From Bacteriovoracaceae bacterium UBA7317 (lineage in GTDB: Bacteria > Bdellovibrionota > Bacteriovoracia > Bacteriovoracales > Bacteriovoracaceae), in NCBI GenBank assembly GCA_002474345.1, contig DKQD01000008.1:1-18443 (forward strand): DNA of 18,443 nt. The letters are read 5' to 3'. Below the pieces are notes generated by a model, which saw only the letters and a list, made by a program, of their open reading frames with translations, was not told the origin of the DNA and searched no databases. The translations under genes were made by a program, and so were the position numbers. Shown one piece after another: positions 7,823-15,612 of this stretch; within the stretch, counting starts at the first letter, position 1, and each line of letters begins with the position of its first letter.

Positions 7823-8927
7823 GTTTTTTTAAAGACCTCCACCAAAATTCGTTTTTAATGGGTTTTCCAATTTGAATTGTCTCACCTATTTTTGGGGTTA
7901 TGAGCTTTATATTATTTTTTTTGGCAGAGGCAACGGTCCTTTCGATGGGTTCATTCCATGGATGGTAAGAGAGCTGAAAAACACCCCAGTGGATTGGCAG
8001 CATGATTTTTGCCCCAATATGTTTGTGCGATCTGATTGAGTTTTCTGGAATCATGTGAATATCTTGCCAGCCAAGGTCCATACCATAATCTCCAACTTTT
8101 ATTAAACTCAAATCAATTCCAGGAAACCTTTCTCCAATTTTTTTAAAATGCGGTGAAAAGCCTGTATCTCCACTATGGAAAACAGAATGGTCAGGACCTT
8201 TAACTACCCATGAGGTCCAAAGACTGTCATTACTCATAGATTTTCTCCCAGAGTAGTGGCGAGCTTCTGTGCAATGAATTGTTAAACCTTTAAACCTTGC
8301 TTTTCCTCCCCAATCGAGTTCTGTAATTTTACTTAGTTTAATCTTCCATTTTTCAAGATGAGCACCAACTCCAAGCCCCACAAAAAAGTGGGCACCTAAT
8401 TTATCAAGGTGTTTCACACTTTTCATATCGAGGTGGTCAAAATGATCATGACTTATAATGACGGCATCGATCTTTGGTAATTCCTTAAGTTTCATAGGAG
8501 GGGGGTTCATTCTTTTTGGAGCAATGGTATTAACAGGAAAGGCAGCTTCTGAAAGCATAGGATCAAAAAAGACTCTGTATCCATCAATTTCGACTAAGAC
8601 ACTTGCATGACCAAACCATATGGCCCTTAATCCCTTTGAAACTGTTTTATCAAATTTTGGTTTAATCAAAGGAAAAGGACCTGGAGGCCTTCTTATTTGA
8701 TCCCCCATCATTTCTCGTATATTGACCCAAAAGTCATAATTTCTTTTCTTAACGGTATTTTGAAAGCTGTCTTCTTTAAAGTTTTTCGAAGAGTTTAAAA
8801 GAAGTTTTCTCTCTTTTTTTGGATTTCCTCCAAACTCAGGATCCTGAAAAATAATCATTACTGTGAAAAATAAAGAAGTCATAATGAAAATTAAAACTGA
8901 GAAGGATCCTATTAAGAACTTTTTCAT
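7785..8927 (-). CDS. Membrane-anchored metallo-beta-lactamase-fold hydrolase, NAPE-PLD-like
   Basis: The 380-residue protein has an N-terminal hydrophobic segment (about residues 4-28) that should anchor or export it, then a metallo-beta-lactamase fold. Zinc ligands are visible: H160-x-H162-x-D164-H165, H224 (ARHYSGR), D254 (HSGDTGF) and H313 (PIHWGVF). The order, the spacing and the segment WFGHASVLVEIDG resemble the family of N-acyl-phosphatidylethanolamine phospholipase D and bacterial RomA-like proteins, which hydrolyse phosphodiesters. The true substrate is unknown. An AAGGA site lies 9 bases upstream of the ATG. The last residues are encoded opposite the end of the tetR gene (38-base convergent overlap), and the basic C-terminal tail may be a local extension. 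A UlaG-type lactonase is less likely given the WFGHAS-type start and length. Confidence 0.87.
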   Translation of the reverse strand: MKKFLIGSFSVLIFIMTSLFFTVMIIFQDPEFGGNPKKERKLLLNSSKNFKEDSFQNTVKKRNYDFWVNIREMMGDQIRRPPGPFPLIKPKFDKTVSKGLRAIWFGHASVLVEIDGYRVFFDPMLSEAAFPVNTIAPKRMNPPPMKLKELPKIDAVIISHDHFDHLDMKSVKHLDKLGAHFFVGLGVGAHLEKWKIKLSKITELDWGGKARFKGLTIHCTEARHYSGRKSMSNDSLWTSWVVKGPDHSVFHSGDTGFSPHFKKIGERFPGIDLSLIKVGDYGMDLGWQDIHMIPENSIRSHKHIGAKIMLPIHWGVFQLSYHPWNEPIERTVASAKKNNIKLITPKIGETIQIGKPIKNEFWWRSLKKPKTLPKDSGTKE

Positions 8928-9123
8928 TTTTAAAATTCCTTCAATCTTTTTTGATAAAATTATTTTATGGATTTTAGGTATAAATTATCGATTTAATTTT
9001 AAAAAACCTAAGGGAAATATTCTTGAAATTCACTTAAACGCATATAGTTAGAAAAAACATTTTAAATGAATTATAAGTAATGAAAAAAGGTGAATTAAAT
9101 TTTAAAAGGAAAAATCTAAACAT
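8928..9123. other. Intergenic region, AT-rich
   Basis: This gap of about 200 bases holds the start region of the metallo-hydrolase gene on the left and the 3' end of the giant RCC1-repeat gene on the right. A plus-strand open frame crosses it but is mostly antisense to the hydrolase signal segment, with no ribosome site. No clear terminator hairpin was seen after the giant gene. Confidence 0.4.
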
Positions 9124-12100
9124 CTAAATGTCGTCATCGGTAAAAATATCACTCTGATTAATAATCTTATTTCTATTTTTTTGGTATTTTCTAACATCTT
9201 TTTTAATTTTGGTTTGTTCATCCATAATATCTGAATAAAGATCTTCAAGTTCTACGAATGCTTTACATTTAAGTTCAGTGATAAAATCTTTAGGATTAAT
9301 ACACTCATCCCTTGAGCTTCCTTCCCAACACATTCCATAAAATAGGTGTAAGTCACAAAGTTGATCATGAAAATAATCAAGCTTCAACTTCTTTGCATAT
9401 TCCTGTTCTGACAGCCTGTATAAAGTGTAACAAACAGCAAACGTATCTAATCGATCTTTCCAGTCTCCATTTTTGACATCTTTATACCCCTTAGGCTTGC
9501 AATCAAATGGATCACTATTATCACCTGCACAAGAAAAATGACAGTCCCAACCATCTCTTGGGTCTTCTTTTAATTTGCATATCCTGTTTTCCGTTCTTGT
9601 AGGTTCTTTTTCGGTTATGAATTTTTCAGGGCAATCAACTTTATCAAGGCATATTTTATATTCTTTATCAAAATACTCTTTTGAAAAGTCACACAGGCCA
9701 TCGTCTACCTTAACACACATTTTTTCGGATTTTGACCACATGTAGTCAGATTCGCAAAAGGGTGTTGGAGGAATTAATTTCTTAATTCTACTGTCACCCC
9801 AGCACCTCATATTGCCATTAGACTTAATCCCGCATGTGTGGCCTCTATAGGTAGATACGTAGCGAAAACCTTTGTTGAGGTTAGCGTTCTCTAAAAAACT
9901 ATTATCATTATGGAGTTGACCCCAACAAGAAATAACGCCTCCAGTGTTTATAGCACATGTTCTATTGAAGCCTGCAGAAAGTGCGATGAAGGACCTTTCA
10001 GACCAGGAATCAGGAGGTGTACTTTCTTTAAATTTATTACTTCCCCAGCAAACAGCTCCTCCATCGATTCTTAAGGCGCATGTATGGCCAAAACCTGCTG
10101 AAACAATAAAAAACAAATCATCGTTATCAGGTGGAGTTGCTTTGTTTAGAGCATTATTTCCCCAACACCTAATTTTTTTGTCTTGAGTAACTCCACATGC
10201 ATGATCGTGACCCAATGAAATACTATTAAAAGACTCATTTTTTGGAGGTTCTAATTGCCCTAGTCGATTTTCTCCCCAACAATAAGCGCTACCATCACTT
10301 TTCAATCCACAATTAAAAAAACTACCTGTGGACACAGAGATAAAGTTATTATTTTCGTCAGCGGGTATATTAAGTAAATTTTTAGAATTATTTTCATTCC
10401 CCCAACAATATATACTTCCATCATCTTTTAAACCACAGGAATGATTACTACTTGTTGAAACCATTTGGTAATTGCTTTTATCATTTTGTTCCCATGTTTT
10501 AAAAGGGTCGATTAATAAATTCTCTTTTAATAGAGGGTTCTCATTTTCCCCCCAACAATTTATTTTATCTTCATTATTAATTGCACATGAGTGGTACTGG
10601 TTAGTAGATAAGGTTTTATTTTCACTCATACAAGAAAGATAATGACTTATGGTACCTGGATCGGCTCCCTTCTTTTCAAAATGGCCCCATCCTGAAGGAT
10701 CATATTTATATGATTTCAAACATGAGGGACGCTTTTTACAGACTCTATCTTCGATTAATGTCGGGTTAGATACGGTCTTTCCGAGATCACATTTTTTCGC
10801 CTCTTGGCACTTTTTTGTTTTTAGGTTGAAAAAACTATCTGCGCCACACTCTGGTATGCCATCACATACATGGTCTGAAATTATAATTTTTTCTTTTTCT
10901 TGTTTACATCTCGTGTCTGCTACATCAAACAGTTGATCGCTCTCATTTCCTTTTTCACCATTCTCCTTCGGAACTTCATTATCTCCATAATGGCCAAAAC
11001 AAGAAACTTTTCCGTCAGTCTCTATTCCACAAATATTTTTGAATCCCACTTTAATGCTTTTATACCTTTTCTCATTTTCAGGCATAAGAATATTATATTT
11101 TCCCCATTTAAAGATAAATCCCCAACAAAATGGCTTTCCCGAACTCTTTAAAGCGCAAAAGGCCCTTGATCCACCAGTTAAGTCAACGAAACCTTCATTT
11201 TCCTCTGGTATATTTAAACCTTCCCAAGCATTATCTCCCCAGCATTTAAGAGTTCCATCTTTTTTAAGGCCACAAGTCACATTGTGACTTACGGCCAGCT
11301 TGATAAAGTTTTTATTTTCACTGGAGTTGTTTATATCACGAAAGAAGTTCTTCCAATTAAGAAAAGGCTTATTTTTTTTCGAGGACCACCAGCAATAAAC
11401 TTTTCCATTACCTTTAAGACCGCATGTATGGTAAAAGGCTGCTTCAACGGAAATAAAATCATTATTTTGTTCATCTGGTGGACTTTCTATTGGCCCGTTT
11501 TCGTTCCAGCACTGTATTTTTTTATTCTTTTTAATTGCACAAATCCACTGCCCCTCATGAGCAATTGAAAAATTAGAAAATGGCCCACCTTCTATTTGAT
11601 AAGTCTTTTTTTCTAGTGCCTTCCGACCGCTTATATTTGTATAGCATCTTATGGATCCATTTTGTTTAATTCCACAAAAATGGATACCCGGTTTTTCACT
11701 CTTTTCAATTTGAATTGATGTCCAAGGATTCTCTGTATCTTTTAGCATTCCGTAAAAGCCTTGATCTTTACCATAACTGTCAAAGCACAAGGGTTGATTG
11801 TCTTTATTTAATAAGCAGGTTAAATATCTTCCCACGGAAAGCGTGCTTCTTGTTTCTTTACAGATTAAAGAAATCTCATTTTTAGGAACCTCTAAATAGT
11901 TACTAAGTTCACTTATATATTGATTTTCACCACAGATTTTAAGATCCTTACAACTACTTCCATTTGGAGGTAAGTTTGTTATCTCATTAAACTTACCTTC
12001 TCCACAGGAAGTTGGTTTTATGCACTTATTTCCAGAACCCTGTTTAACTAATATTTCATAAGGTTCACAGACTACCTGGGGAGAACAAATATTGTCTGAA

Positions 12101-13287
12101 GTCAAAGTTGCAGGAGATGAAATATATTCATTTTCCGTACATTTTGTAATGGGACTACACTCTCTGTCAGAGTTTTTTGATTTTACTTTTGAAACCCATT
12201 CACCTTCTTTACATTCAGTTAGAGGTGAACAAATTTGATCTGAATCTAATGTAGCGGCTTTTGAAACCCATTCATTTTCCTTGCAAGGAGTAATTTTAGA
12301 GCATGTTCGGTCTAAAAATTCATTACCTTCTGAGGAGATATATTCATCATCTTTACAGTCAGTATATCCCAAACAGTGTAGAACTCCGTTTATATTAACC
12401 TTTCTTGTATTGGAACCACATGAGATTTCAGTTTTTTCCTCGGCCATCTGAAGCTTTTGAGATTTAATAAGATTCATTTTTTCTATAGCCTTTTTGTAAT
12501 TTTCTCTCTTTGCTTCAATTACAATTTTCTTTGTATTAAGATCATTTTTTAGAACATTGTTTTTACTTATAATAGCGGCTGAATCAATAATACATTCGTC
12601 CCTTTTTGATGCTAAACTTTTGTAACATGAGTTAAGTTTGATAAAACGCTCTTCATACTCTACCTCTAAGTTCTTAATTTCTTCTTTCTTGCTATTTTTT
12701 TGACAGGTAGATTGATCTTCTTCACATTTTCTTAATGGGGTGTTTATTTTTGTTTGTTCTGAAATGTAATGATCGAAAATCTTTTGATTAGATTTTAAAC
12801 TTGATAAGCATTTTTTTTGTTTACCCTCACAATTATAAAAATTTGATAAATGATTATTAAGACTCTTATCAAGGTTTTCTTTTTTATTTTTTTCAACTTT
12901 TTCTTCATTACATGATTGAGTTACGCTCTTTTTGCACTTCTTAACTTTTTCATCTATTTTAATTTTTTCGCTTCTTAGTTTTTCAAGATCACTGTTTAAT
13001 AAACTTTTACTATTATTACATGCCTCTTTATCCTCATCACATATTCCCAAGTCTTTTTCAATTCTATCCGATTGATATAACTTTTCTAATAATACTGTTT
13101 GAAGGCGCTTTTCTTCATTTAAACAGCTTACTTCCTTTTCAACACATTTATTTACCTTATTGTTACAATCTTGGATCATCTTTTTTGTAATACACTTTGC
13201 CGGCTTGGACGCTCCCAAAATCATTTTTGAATTAAAAGATAAAATTATAAATAAAATAATTTTTATATACAAAGAGAAAATGTTCAT
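9124..13287 (-). CDS. Giant exported Cys-rich protein: coiled coil, Cys repeats, two RCC1-type propellers
   Basis: This is a 1387-residue secreted protein. Residues 1-26 form a signal peptide, followed by S-K-P-A-K. Residues 30-285 form a charged coiled coil with CX6C pairs starting at C48, C83, C118, C153 and C188, exactly 35 apart (the C118 pair is CX7C). A CG-x13-C motif lies at 290-305. Seven Cys repeats of about 24 residues, similar to TNFR-type modules, begin at C311, C335, C359, C383, C407, C428 and C452. Two sets of seven RCC1-type repeats follow (about 478-780 and 890-1175), every repeat carrying a CX9C pair, separated by a Cys-rich linker. A Cys-rich C-terminal domain ends in acidic residues. 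The start at 13287 is chosen because GGAAGG lies 6 bases upstream; the TTG at 13293 touches that site. It is divergent from a gene for a shorter relative. Binding or surface adhesion is inferred. Confidence 0.85.
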   Translation of the reverse strand: MNIFSLYIKIILFIILSFNSKMILGASKPAKCITKKMIQDCNNKVNKCVEKEVSCLNEEKRLQTVLLEKLYQSDRIEKDLGICDEDKEACNNSKSLLNSDLEKLRSEKIKIDEKVKKCKKSVTQSCNEEKVEKNKKENLDKSLNNHLSNFYNCEGKQKKCLSSLKSNQKIFDHYISEQTKINTPLRKCEEDQSTCQKNSKKEEIKNLEVEYEERFIKLNSCYKSLASKRDECIIDSAAIISKNNVLKNDLNTKKIVIEAKRENYKKAIEKMNLIKSQKLQMAEEKTEISCGSNTRKVNINGVLHCLGYTDCKDDEYISSEGNEFLDRTCSKITPCKENEWVSKAATLDSDQICSPLTECKEGEWVSKVKSKNSDRECSPITKCTENEYISSPATLTSDNICSPQVVCEPYEILVKQGSGNKCIKPTSCGEGKFNEITNLPPNGSSCKDLKICGENQYISELSNYLEVPKNEISLICKETRSTLSVGRYLTCLLNKDNQPLCFDSYGKDQGFYGMLKDTENPWTSIQIEKSEKPGIHFCGIKQNGSIRCYTNISGRKALEKKTYQIEGGPFSNFSIAHEGQWICAIKKNKKIQCWNENGPIESPPDEQNNDFISVEAAFYHTCGLKGNGKVYCWWSSKKNKPFLNWKNFFRDINNSSENKNFIKLAVSHNVTCGLKKDGTLKCWGDNAWEGLNIPEENEGFVDLTGGSRAFCALKSSGKPFCWGFIFKWGKYNILMPENEKRYKSIKVGFKNICGIETDGKVSCFGHYGDNEVPKENGEKGNESDQLFDVADTRCKQEKEKIIISDHVCDGIPECGADSFFNLKTKKCQEAKKCDLGKTVSNPTLIEDRVCKKRPSCLKSYKYDPSGWGHFEKKGADPGTISHYLSCMSENKTLSTNQYHSCAINNEDKINCWGENENPLLKENLLIDPFKTWEQNDKSNYQMVSTSSNHSCGLKDDGSIYCWGNENNSKNLLNIPADENNNFISVSTGSFFNCGLKSDGSAYCWGENRLGQLEPPKNESFNSISLGHDHACGVTQDKKIRCWGNNALNKATPPDNDDLFFIVSAGFGHTCALRIDGGAVCWGSNKFKESTPPDSWSERSFIALSAGFNRTCAINTGGVISCWGQLHNDNSFLENANLNKGFRYVSTYRGHTCGIKSNGNMRCWGDSRIKKLIPPTPFCESDYMWSKSEKMCVKVDDGLCDFSKEYFDKEYKICLDKVDCPEKFITEKEPTRTENRICKLKEDPRDGWDCHFSCAGDNSDPFDCKPKGYKDVKNGDWKDRLDTFAVCYTLYRLSEQEYAKKLKLDYFHDQLCDLHLFYGMCWEGSSRDECINPKDFITELKCKAFVELEDLYSDIMDEQTKIKKDVRKYQKNRNKIINQSDIFTDDDI
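9763..10620 (-). repeat. Seven RCC1-type repeats, second propeller
   Basis: Seven copies of a blade with the core C-[GA]-[LIV]-x6-C-W-G are encoded here, with first cysteines at residues 901, 951, 993, 1031, 1070, 1111 and 1152. Seven repeats match one closed beta-propeller. Most units are followed by a Pro-containing loop such as PP. Confidence 0.85.
10950..11856 (-). repeat. Seven RCC1-type repeats, first propeller (more diverged)
   Basis: Seven units have first cysteines at residues 491, 538, 583, 622, 672, 711 and 753, each with the second cysteine exactly 10 positions later. The W-G after the second cysteine is degraded in several copies (C-F-D, C-Y-T, C-W-N, C-W-W, C-F-G), so this propeller is older or less constrained than the second. 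Confidence 0.8.
11857..12357 (-). repeat. Seven tandem Cys repeats of about 24 residues (TNFR-like)
   Basis: The units begin at cysteines 311, 335, 359, 383, 407, 428 and 452. The consensus is C-K-x2-E-[YW]-[IV]-S, a variable loop, S-D-x2-C-S-x-[IL]-T. The first five starts are exactly 24 residues apart. Related single units recur between the propellers (C833) and after the second propeller (C1219). Confidence 0.75.
12592..13194 (-). repeat. Coiled-coil CX6C module array, 35-residue period
   Basis: Within the giant protein, cysteine pairs C48/C55, C83/C90, C118/C126, C153/C160 and C188/C195 have first members exactly 35 residues apart. A longer pair C221/C232 follows. The sequence between is charged and helical. 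Confidence 0.8.
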
Positions 13288-13405
13288 TAACAACCTTCCA
13301 ATTTGGGCATTAACAAATCTAACATAACTTTAAATTTTTTATTAAAATTAAAAATAATCATATTAAAATAAACTTGATAAAGATCATGATAAAAGAGAGA
13401 ACGAA
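13288..13405. promoter_or_regulatory. Shared divergent promoter region of the two CX6C-protein genes
   Basis: This 118-base, extremely AT-rich gap separates the starts of the giant and the 318-residue gene, so their promoters must lie back to back here and could be coregulated. GATAAA occurs twice near 13376-13395, close to the plus-strand gene. No confident -35/-10 pair was assigned. Confidence 0.5.
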
Positions 13406-14362
13406 ATGAAGAAGTTATATTTACTCACATTTTTTCTCCTGTTCAATTTGGTTTCTTCTGGATTAAACGCAGGAGGAAAACCATCAAAACCAAAAAAAAC
13501 AAATAATTGCTTATCGAGCTATGAAAGACAGGACCCGCAGGCCGCAATTGATACTTGTAATGTTTTAGAAGAAGCATGTAATGAAAGATTGGATTCCTGT
13601 ACAAAAAGAAATGAGTCATCACTAAGTGAAATAAAAAAAGTTGAAGAAGAAATGGAGTTGCCTGCGGAAAATCTAAGGTCGTGTCAGGACAGTTTAAGAA
13701 ATTGTTACGACCAAAAAAATACTTTAACTTACGAAGAAAATAACCTTAAAAAAGAAATTAAAAAGTTGAATGACGAAAATAAAACGATTTGTAGTGAAGA
13801 TGAAAAATGCAATAATTCTTTGAGCTTATATCAAAAACAAAACTTGCAAACGGAGAAGATGATTAAAGAATATGATGGGAAATTAAAAATCTGCCAAAAG
13901 GAAACCGATTCTTGTCTTAGTGAAGAAAAAATATTGATCAGTAATACAAATGACGTTGAAAATAATATTCCAAACCTAGTAACCAGGCATGAAGAATGTA
14001 TCGAAAGTCTAACTTTATGCTTAGCTTATGAAAAAAACGCTCTTAGTCTCCTTCTTGTAAAGAGAAACCAAAATGAAATACAAAAGCAAAATTTAAAAAA
14101 TTGCCTAGAAGAAAGGGATAATATTCCCCAATGTAAGTCATACGATGGTTTTAATATTGAAGAAGTTAAAGGTGAAAATGAAAAGCTTAAAATAGAAAAT
14201 GAGAATTTAGACAAGGATTGGGAAGCAGAAGAAAAAGAACTCTCTGCAGAATTGGCAAGATTAACAGAAGAAGTGGAAAATATTCCAGAAGACTATAATT
14301 CTGTTTGTGGCGAAGGGACTTCATTAAGGTTAATAGATGGAAAAAGTTATTGTGTTGATTAA
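13406..14362 (+). CDS. Exported coiled-coil protein with CX6C pairs, short relative of the giant
   Basis: The 318-residue protein has a signal peptide (residues 1-22, likely cut before GGKPSKPK), then a highly charged coiled coil. Cysteine pairs start at C51, C58, C93, C129, C163, C198 and C233. From C58 on the spacing is 35, 36, 34, 35 and 35 residues, mostly CX6C. It ends with C301-G-x2-T-x4-I-D-G-x3-C316, the same spacing as C290-C305 in the divergent giant protein, and stops two residues later. It therefore corresponds to the giant's first 300 residues without repeats and propellers. A GAGAGA-type purine stretch precedes the ATG. A partner or spacer role for the giant is inferred. A broken paralogue that lost its C-terminus is the alternative, but the neat end at the motif argues against random truncation. 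Confidence 0.85.
   Translation: MKKLYLLTFFLLFNLVSSGLNAGGKPSKPKKTNNCLSSYERQDPQAAIDTCNVLEEACNERLDSCTKRNESSLSEIKKVEEEMELPAENLRSCQDSLRNCYDQKNTLTYEENNLKKEIKKLNDENKTICSEDEKCNNSLSLYQKQNLQTEKMIKEYDGKLKICQKETDSCLSEEKILISNTNDVENNIPNLVTRHEECIESLTLCLAYEKNALSLLLVKRNQNEIQKQNLKNCLEERDNIPQCKSYDGFNIEEVKGENEKLKIENENLDKDWEAEEKELSAELARLTEEVENIPEDYNSVCGEGTSLRLIDGKSYCVD
13556..14134 (+). repeat. Coiled-coil CX6C module array, about 35-residue period
   Basis: Cysteine pairs at residues 51/58/65, 93/100, 129/135, 163/170, 198/205 and 233/243 repeat every 34-36 residues. A typical unit reads L-[KR]-x-C-x6-C followed by a charged helix, as in the divergent giant. Confidence 0.8.
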
Positions 14363-14381
14363 AGAAAACCAAGATTTGAAA

Positions 14382-14462
14382 GAAACCTTTATCTGTCAAT
14401 TTTAATTTTACTATTTACCCTAACAGATCCATTTAAAGTAGCCGACTGAAAAGATAGGTTTC
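14382..14462. repeat. Nested inverted repeats in intergenic region
   Basis: GAAACCT (14382-14388) is the exact complement of AGGTTTC (14456-14462). Inside it ATCTGT (14391-14396) pairs with ACAGAT (14423-14428). This could fold into a branched RNA in the 218-base gap between the 318-residue gene and the next gene. The loops are long, so chance pairing is possible. Nothing else was seen in the gap except probable promoter sequence for the gene at 14581. Confidence 0.25.
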
Positions 14463-14580
14463 ATTTTAACTTTAAAAAGCTTAATTATTAAATTTTTTTC
14501 TAACCTTAAATCTTGTATTTCCCGATAGAAGTCTCAATGAATTAAGCTCTTATGGATTTATTAAAAGAGGTTTTATTCCA

Positions 14581-15603
14581 ATGAATCTTTACATTTATGC
14601 TTTATTATCTTTGATTGTATTTGAAGTTAAGGCACAAAAAATTGGAGAACATTCTTTAATAAACATTGCATTTCTTAAAAAGAACCCTAAAAAAATGGAA
14701 TTAGCAAAGCTTTTATGGAGGACAGAACCTGTTAATGTGGATGAAATCTATAATCAATTGGGACTTGAAAAAGAAAATAAAGGAAATTTTAAATTAAAAG
14801 GAAGACTAGCTTTAAGAAATGGTATTGGTTTTAAGACAAGAAATCCATATTTCCCAAGGTATAGTATTGAATATAAAAAGGGGATAAAAAGGTTTCCAGG
14901 TTTAAAAGATCCTATTAAAAAAAGAAAAATTGAATTCGAAGTCAAAAGAAAAAAGACTATAAAATTTTATAATCAAGAACAAATAACAAGCTGGTTTTTA
15001 AATCTTGAAAAAAGTGGGAGTGACGAATCTAGAGAAGTTTGTGCAATAAAGTTTATTGATAACTCTGATAAAAAATATAAATTTAAAACATTTAAAAATG
15101 CTGATGAAGCAAGAAAAAGTGGTTGGTTTATTACTCATAAGTATAAGTGCGGAACCTGCTCTTCTTTAAAGGATCTTGCTGTTTATATGGCAAAGCCTGA
15201 CCTTACTGACCCAGTTAGATTCTGTACAAAAAAGCCAACTTTAAAAATGATTAAAAGTTGTCTTATGAATAAAGTGGGTTTTTCTGAGAGGTGTTCTGAA
15301 AGTTGGACCTATAATGCTGATCATACTAAAAAAAGGTGTATGGGAATATGCATGAAAGATTATGGACTTGTTAACATCTTAACAAATAATATGCAGGGTT
15401 CAAATGTTGATAAAGATGGAAATTTAAAGCCATGTATTGCTTGCGATGAGTATAGGTCTGGACCTGGTTTTAAGTATGCAGCTGCTAGAACCAGAAGGTG
15501 GTCAGGTCTTGTTTCCGCAATTAAAAGAGGATCAGGCGAAGTCTATAAAGTGAACCACTTTAAATATTTTAAAAAAACCAAAGATTGGAAATGGTTCGAT
15601 TAA
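14581..15603 (+). CDS. Exported Cys-rich protein, unknown function
   Basis: The 340-residue protein has a signal peptide (residues 1-18, V-K-A before QKIG). A basic N-terminal half is followed by a Cys-rich half with ten cysteines at 154, 190, 193, 215, 227, 238, 253, 257, 285 and 288, including CGTC (190-193) and CIAC (285-288). The segment CGTCSSLKDLAVYM with P-D-L-T-D-P-V-R and C215 looks like a conserved family core, but I cannot name the family. CxxC pairs could be redox-active or bind metal; disulfides are more likely in an exported protein. GAGG lies 10 bases upstream of the ATG. The next gene starts 9 bases after its stop, so the two form an operon. Neither resembles the CX6C proteins on either side. 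Confidence 0.8.
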   Translation: MNLYIYALLSLIVFEVKAQKIGEHSLINIAFLKKNPKKMELAKLLWRTEPVNVDEIYNQLGLEKENKGNFKLKGRLALRNGIGFKTRNPYFPRYSIEYKKGIKRFPGLKDPIKKRKIEFEVKRKKTIKFYNQEQITSWFLNLEKSGSDESREVCAIKFIDNSDKKYKFKTFKNADEARKSGWFITHKYKCGTCSSLKDLAVYMAKPDLTDPVRFCTKKPTLKMIKSCLMNKVGFSERCSESWTYNADHTKKRCMGICMKDYGLVNILTNNMQGSNVDKDGNLKPCIACDEYRSGPGFKYAAARTRRWSGLVSAIKRGSGEVYKVNHFKYFKKTKDWKWFD

Positions 15604-15612
15604 GGAGATTGT

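Noticed and set aside
8863..9051. Plus-strand open frame of 62 codons
   Set aside because: About a third is antisense to the hydrolase signal segment and the rest is AT-rich spacer; there is no good ribosome site and no domain.
9944..11568. Several plus-strand open frames opposite the RCC1 repeats
   Set aside because: They mirror the repeats of the giant gene, have no consistent ribosome sites and encode no recognisable domain.
13288..13293. TTG start two codons upstream for the giant protein
   Set aside because: It directly abuts the GGAAGG site, leaving no spacing; the ATG ending at 13287 has a normal 6-base gap.
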